DNA of 64,000 nucleotides from Valencia hispanica (lineage: Eukaryota; Chordata; Actinopteri; Cyprinodontiformes; Valenciidae), in NCBI GenBank assembly GCA_963556495.2, contig OY747722.1:19131501-19195500 (forward strand). The letters run 5' to 3'. The translations under genes and the position numbers were made by a program. Below the pieces are notes generated by a model. That model worked only from the letters and a program-made list of their open reading frames with translations, made no database searches and was not told the origin of the DNA. The first letter of the stretch is position 1. Every line of letters starts with the position of its first letter. Of this stretch, positions 58,251 to 64,000 are shown one piece after another.

Positions 58251-60343
58251 AGTTAGAAGTTTTTTCTGAAAAATTTGTAATTTGTAAACACAATGATTAA
58301 GCAAATCCATTTTATTCTTATGGTATTATTACTGATGGTTATCTTATTGTGAGAAGGTGATGCTAGCTCATAATGACGTATATTCCCTAATATTAATATT
58401 AATGTCCCCAACAAACCCTCTTGTTAACAACTACCTGACAAACTCTCCACAATAAATATCTGCCAAAATGTTTGTGACATAGAAAAAGCTTTTAATAAAT
58501 CAGTTTCTTTTAGTTATCTCTACCACAGACATCTTCTTTCATAATGCTTTGCCTATAAAAAGAGTTGCTTTTTATGTAAAGTTAGTTTCATTTTACTATC
58601 AGGACTGAATGCTAAAGTTGTAATAATACTTTTTTTTTTCTTTTACCTTAACACTCCAGTGATTGTTTTCTATTCAACATCATATTTGTTGATTTTTAAA
58701 TTTGCGCTCACTGTTTTGCAAGCTTTAGTACCAAAGCTACTTAGTATGTGTTAGCAAAATCTAATGCTTTTACTCCAACTGCAGCCTACAAGTAAATAAC
58801 GGTGACTTCTTTTAACCATCAAGATTAGAGAGCTGTTTTATACAAGTTGATAAAAATCCCAATCTATTTCATTCCAAAAGCCTACATCTTTAATCTGGCT
58901 CCACTGATTCATATAAGCAACACTTGCACACCTGCAGAACTTGGCTCATACCTCCTGGCTCATTTAACAGAAGGCTCCACTATAAGCTTGATGCCAGCAA
59001 AACCAATAAAAAAGAAACAATAGCATGCTTTACTAACTTGCAAGAAAAGCCAATGCTGTATTTAAGACAAAACAAACCAATACATTAAGGCAGTGAGGTA
59101 AGACTAATGTATGAATGCTTAATGGCTAAGTGCTTTGATTGATGGCTTTATGGACAAGTGCTTCAAATATATTTCACACATAGTGATTTATGGGCCCGAG
59201 GATGACAGACAGACTAATGATTTTAACAAGCTCCTTAATCAAACATCAATTTGCAATGTATATTCAGTCCTCTTGCTCACATCACCTAAAAATAAGATTT
59301 TTTTTCTTTTTACTGCGTTGCTCAGATATTGCATGTTTAGGAAAAACTCAAAGAAATGTTAAGCATACAATACTGTGAGGTTTATGCTCGCTAAAAGGTT
59401 TCTAGGAGTTTCATCGTTTTTTCACACTTACAGTAGATGTATTAGATAATTAAACACATTTTATAGTAAAGATGCCCAAGTTTTTGAAGGCTTATTTCAT
59501 TCATTAGAGCGGAAAAAAGCTATTCAAAGTAACCTTGTTTGATGTGACATTGATGTGACATCACCACCAGGTCAACAAACAGTGGTCTGGGGCTCCTTTG
59601 CTACTTTAACAAGTGAACAACTGACTTGCACATGCTCACCTGTACAGAATAGAGAAGGCTGAAGGGTGTAACAACACAGCTTCATATTTCATTAAGCAAC
59701 CCGTCTCCTTTATTAAATCAGGGTTGTCCCTGGCATTAAGTCAATGACGCAAATCAGGATTCCATCCCTAGGTATCCTTCTTGTAGAGCTAAAAACGCTC
59801 ATATAGGCATCCTGCTTCTAAATACAGTATACCTGGAATGCGGAGGCAGGACATATGGAGAGAAAAGAAAGAAAAGAACAGAACAACATGCTGCAATTGA
59901 TGGGACCATAACTTCTGCTCTCTAGGGAAAGAAATCACGAAGGACATCTGACCATTGGTTTGTACACATGAGTTATGCAGCAGGACGGTGAGTGGAGGCA
60001 CACCAGCAAGTCCAAATTTGAATAGATAAAAAAATAAAAATAATTTTGGAGTGGCATTTTGCATGTTCAGATGTTTAAGATGCTGTTATATGACCTGAAA
60101 CATGCTGTTGATGCTCTAAAGTACTTCAATGTGGCTGAATTAAGGACATTTATTTTAAAAAGAATTGGCCTCCTAAAAAGATTTCTTTGATGATTTCAAA
60201 CATTTAAGTAAGGCAAAACTTTATCTTAAAATACTCAAATTCAATTGGGTTTCATTACTTGCATTTAACCGAAAATTTACAAGTTTTTCTCCATTTACCA
60301 ATTTTTTTTGAAGGACATTTAGTAACAGGGTGAGAAGACATCA

Positions 60344-60480
60344 TTCCACAACACAAAACTCAAAAACATTTCTATTAACTGCCAAAAAAATAAATAAATC
60401 CACAAATATTTGTTGTTCCACAACACCAAACTCAAAAAACATTTCTATTCATTGTTATACAAAATCCACAAATATTTGTG
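60344..60480. repeat. Two-copy tandem repeat, ~72-bp unit
   Basis: Copy 1 (60344-60415) and copy 2 (60416-60480) share ttccacaacac, aaactcaaaaa, acatttctatt and atccacaaatatttgt, in order. The second copy is a few bases shorter in its middle. It looks like a local duplication with no coding content. Confidence 0.85.
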
Positions 60481-63400
60481 CTTTTCCATGAAGGTAATTT
60501 TTAATTTCAGCCATCACTCATTCAAGCCCTCACATTACTTTATTGCCATTCCTCTTCTGGCTCAGGGCTAGTTGTAAGGCAAATCTGCCAAGACAGAAAT
60601 GAACAATCAATAGAGGAGAATAGGAAATGAGCATAAGACAAAGGCTGAACATAATTTGACAAGAAAGCATTGAAGTTGCCAGGGGCTATGTCGATACACT
60701 GCTACACAATTCAAGTCTGAGTGAGAGTTAGAGTTTGTACAAGTGTAGTTAAATGCATCTCTGTCCTGTGATTGGTGCATGCATTTAGTCTTTGTAGAAT
60801 TCAATCTGAGGATTAAATACGGTGTCTGGATTATTCTCCATGAGGTAATGCATTTGTATTTCTGTGGGATGGCTGGTTTAAAAAAAAAAACAAATAGAAA
60901 GCTGCATTTCTTAATGAAAGTGTTATATTAACATTCCTTTATGCTAAATAATATTCATAATAGTTTTTTGTATTTACCACTAGGTGGCTCATTAAGATAA
61001 GCCTGAGCCCAGAGGGATGAGAGAAGTGTAGTGGGAAAAAATGCACCCCTTAAGCTGCTGTACTTGCACTAAGCAAATTGCTATTAAAGCTGGTGTTCTA
61101 CTTTGTGCTGACTGTCAAACATAACATTCTTTATAACAATTGTTCAAGTATGTTTGAACTAAATATATATCAATTTCAAAAACATTTAAATGCTTCCATG
61201 ACAAGAAACTTCTGGAATTATCCATATCTTCAATGGAAAAAATATTATTTTGTCTTAAAAAAGTACATTTGTTATGTTATATTCTACATTTTCTAATAAA
61301 TTGAATTTTGTTTTTTTTATAAGCTGTTAGCCAAAATAATGCCACATAAAATATTTCCTCATCTCTCTTCCTACACACATAAACTTGAACAATATTCTTA
61401 TTCATAATCTATAGGCTTTATTAGGATGTCGGCCAACGCTTTGATGCCGTTCATGGGGAATTTTGAACATTCTTCTAGAACTACATTTATGGGGTCAGAC
61501 ACTGACAAGAAGGGGTGGCTCACAGTTATTTTTTTTTCTACCACCTGCGTTCCACTGGAACAATCATGGAATCATGGCAAAATCAAAAAAATGCGTGCAG
61601 AAATTTACCCTAGAAGAGGCCCAGGCAGGGTTAGAAACTCCCTCTGGTTTAAAACTGGTTTTCATTCTGCTTCAGAGCTTAGCCACCATGACACTGGTGA
61701 TTATATGTTTGGATAGGAGACTCATTTTAATCAGAGCTCTTCTTTTATTTCTATTTTGTTTTTGACTGGAAAGAAGAGCACTTGACACAGTGTAGTCAGG
61801 CTGTTGGTTCTGTTCCGTCAAACCTAGAATTGTTCATTATATTGCCAGGAAGATTCATCTGATCAGTCACGTTAGAGAACAAGACTGGACTCAAGAGCAG
61901 TTGCAGCATGTTTAGCTCTACTACCACGTAGTGATGCAAGTGTTAGATACAGTTGTTTGGGCATCCAAAATGCACTGCAGGAAGTTCTCTATGTAATATT
62001 CCTGAGCTAATCTGAGGGCCACAAGAACTGTGGAGGTGTGTAGCTATTAAAGTTCTGAACCTCTGCATACTATGCGCCTCAGCATCTGCTGACTTTGATA
62101 CATTTAGTGGCATGGAAATTTTCCAACTCTGTTTGTAAGGGGAGTGTGCCTACACTAGGTGCAGGGTTTTAAAGACCAGTGACCATGCAGGTAATTGGAA
62201 CATCAGAGTTCAAAGATTAGAATGGATGAATGAATACCCTTGGTAATATACAGTACATTGTATCAATGCAACAAATGTATCTCGAGTTTCCCTCTTTAAG
62301 GTAAATTACTAAAACTTCTCAAATTTTAAATTGTTCAGATGCACCTCCATGTAATCTAATTGAACAATGGAATTTCTACTTATCCAGTAAAAGACATCAT
62401 CATTTTGTCCACATAACCAATCAAAAATGTTATGAGTTTGATATCGTTGTCAAGTTTTCTAAAATGTTGTTTTTTTCAATTCAAGGTTGTCGTAGTGATC
62501 CAACTTGCTGTCGGACAGCAGCCAGAAACTTTCCTACTTTATAAAGATCAATTTGCACAAGAAAACCACTTTTCATGAATAATATGGGGGCATTGACATA
62601 TGTGGCTAATATACAATATATTATATCGCTAAATTATTACTGATATATTAATCCTGATAGTACACTCAGCAAATATTAATTATTCAGTAGTCATTATTCA
62701 CATTCTGCTGAATCACAGCCTTGGCACAATTGAGATTTGCTCTTGAATTCTACGGCGCTGCATTTAACTTTTCTCATTTAGTTTTATCAGTCCATTCCTC
62801 TTTCTTCTGGACAACTTTTTTTGTTAGCATGTCTTTTATCCCACCACTCTTGAGCAAACACATTCTTCTACAGCTTAAACCCAATCAGGGGAGGGATATG
62901 GAATGAGGATAAATAGTACAGACAAAAAGCAGATGAAAAAGGTAAGTGGGAGAAGACTGGATGAAAACTGGATTCAGGTAAAGCAAAAAAAAAGAGGGAC
63001 AAATGGGGAAATGTAAATGAAAATGGGAACAAGAAATGAAGGCATAAATCATGAAAGGAAAGTTGGTAGAAAAGCTCAGAAGCAGATTGGAGTGTGGGAG
63101 TCTGCCTTTGTCAAATCAAGGGAATAGAATTGTTCTATATTACCTCATACAACAAAATAAATGCATTTGCATATGTGCATGGGGAATGTGTTAATATACT
63201 CTAACACTTGTACCCAAAGTAGTTCTGAAACAGAAAAGCACATATATTCACAAAGTCTAGCCATTAAAACACATTTTGCACAAATACTTGGCTCTTCTTG
63301 CCTCTTAAAGAATGAAGTAAATTTGATGTAAAATATTAGAGTAAAATATTGACGGCTGTGTGGATCTTCTATTTCTTTTATTGCAGTAAGTCCTTGTTCT

Positions 63401-63639
63401 AAGCTTTTAAAACCGGTGTCTAGTTTTTGCTTGGTTTGGAACAAATTAAGTTGATCAGGAAAGAACAACGCTTGGGGGTTTTGTTTCAATGTAACACAAA
63501 AAAGGAAGAAAGCTTTAAGCAAAAATATTTTTAGTAGGCTTGAAGATCTATAATCTCTTGTAAAATAAACGTTTTTAAATGTCGTCAGGCATATAGTTCT
63601 ATATATTGTATTATAATTTTGTGATTGAAGGTGACTCTC

Positions 63640-63945
63640 TGCCCCCATCTTTAGGTTTGTTGCACCTAACAGGTTTTCTTCCTGCATTACCATGCTTTCA
63701 TTCTGCAAATAAACAAATAAAATAACATCTTCACAGCATGACACCACCTCCATGTTTTATGGTGGGGATAGTGTATTCATGGTGATTTTTAACCATATTC
63801 TTTCTGTCCCACTTAGGATTTTTAATGCCAAAAAGTTACATTTTTTGGCTCATTTGATCAGAAAACTTTCTTCTACATGTTTACCAGAGATCTTTCAAAT
63901 GTCTTTTTGACACCCATCCACAGGCTTTCTATAGTAACTGCATCT
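63640..63945 (-). mobile_element. Tc1-like relic, minus strand
   Basis: The plus-strand text gcccccatctttaggt, ctaacaggttttcttcc (63667), acctccatgttttatggtgggga (about 63746), ccaaaaagttacattttttggctcat (about 63829) and cttctacatgttt (about 63870) is the complement of the central transposase region of the family at 10690-11325. There is no open frame, and the relic stops about 55 bp short of the window end. Confidence 0.68.
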
Positions 63946-64000
63946 GGGCGAAGACGTTAAAAATTTTTTTTTTTCTAAATGAACTCCAAAGTCCATCTTC

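Larger units (their letters stand above)
35875..64000 (-). other. Intron upstream of the 204-bp grm8-like exon (partial, at least 28 kb)
   Basis: The acceptor CTCTACAG lies at 35875-35882 on the minus strand. I looked for the two preceding mGluR exons (SDSWGSK-type and FAEFWEENFG-type blocks) and saw none, so the intron probably runs past the window end. Stretches 35900-37530, 38890-39670, 46210-47130, 49920-51100, 55150-57140, 58260-60340 and 60490-63630 show no recognisable gene or element. Confidence 0.6.

Noticed and set aside
63145..63753. 202-aa open frame on the minus strand
   Set aside because: It overlaps the Tc1 relic region at its start, has low-complexity AT-driven composition and shows no recognisable domain or splice context. 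It is judged a chance frame.
1..64000. CRISPR arrays, operons, bacterial promoters, tRNA or rRNA genes
   Set aside because: The window is vertebrate intronic DNA. No spaced direct-repeat array, cloverleaf with A/B boxes or rRNA segment was recognised by eye.

Overview
The window looks like a teleost fish nuclear genome, most likely a spiny-rayed fish, though I cannot name the species. It is AT-rich and full of fish-type Tc1/mariner, hAT, Harbinger-like and LINE (L2/CR1/Rex1-like) elements. There are long microsatellites and only one host gene, seen as two widely spaced exons.

The host gene is a group III metabotropic glutamate receptor on the minus strand, best matching grm8 (grm8a versus grm8b is not resolved). 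Two exons are clear. A 204-bp exon at 35671-35874 encodes part of the extracellular ligand-binding domain. The following 140-bp exon at 3913-4052 encodes the next stretch of that domain. Both have consensus splice sites and compatible phases. The intron between them is 31,618 bp. The large transmembrane-domain exon is not in the window and must lie beyond position 1. No upstream exon was found between 35,875 and 64,000. Almost everything else is intronic.

Layout: 1-3912 is downstream intron. 4053-35670 is the TE-loaded intron. It holds a Tc1-like relic (6.2-6.6 kb), a complete-ended Tc1 copy (7036-8547), a Tc1 relic (10.7-11.3 kb) and a near full-length LINE (about 12.15-15.77 kb) interrupted by a MITE. 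Next come a Tc1 element with a nested hAT (16631-18655), a Harbinger-like MITE (19137-19686), a second Tc1 copy (20506-21690), a (GGAA)n array (22.3 kb), an L2 relic (24.65-25.38 kb), a Tc1 relic (29.87-30.73 kb) and an L2 copy (33.2-34.7 kb). 35875-64000 is upstream intron. It holds a Sleeping-Beauty-like relic (37.5 kb), degraded THAP and SGNH-hydrolase coding pieces (40.3-42.9 kb), a roughly 2-kb palindromic element (44.2-46.2 kb) and a truncated Tc1 (47.2-48.0 kb). It also holds a Tc1 copy with an uninterrupted 334-aa transposase (48316-49915), an L2 relic (51.1-52.0 kb), a pogo-like MITE (52935-53481), an inverted defective sister of the intact Tc1 (53554-55141), and further Tc1 relics at 57.4-58.3 and 63.6-63.9 kb.

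No genes here work together as a pathway or operon. The biology is one neuronal receptor gene whose introns have been expanded and layered by selfish elements. Several insertions can be relatively dated by nesting (MITE inside LINE; hAT inside Tc1). TE family names are from my recognition of characteristic motifs and have not been checked against a repeat library.
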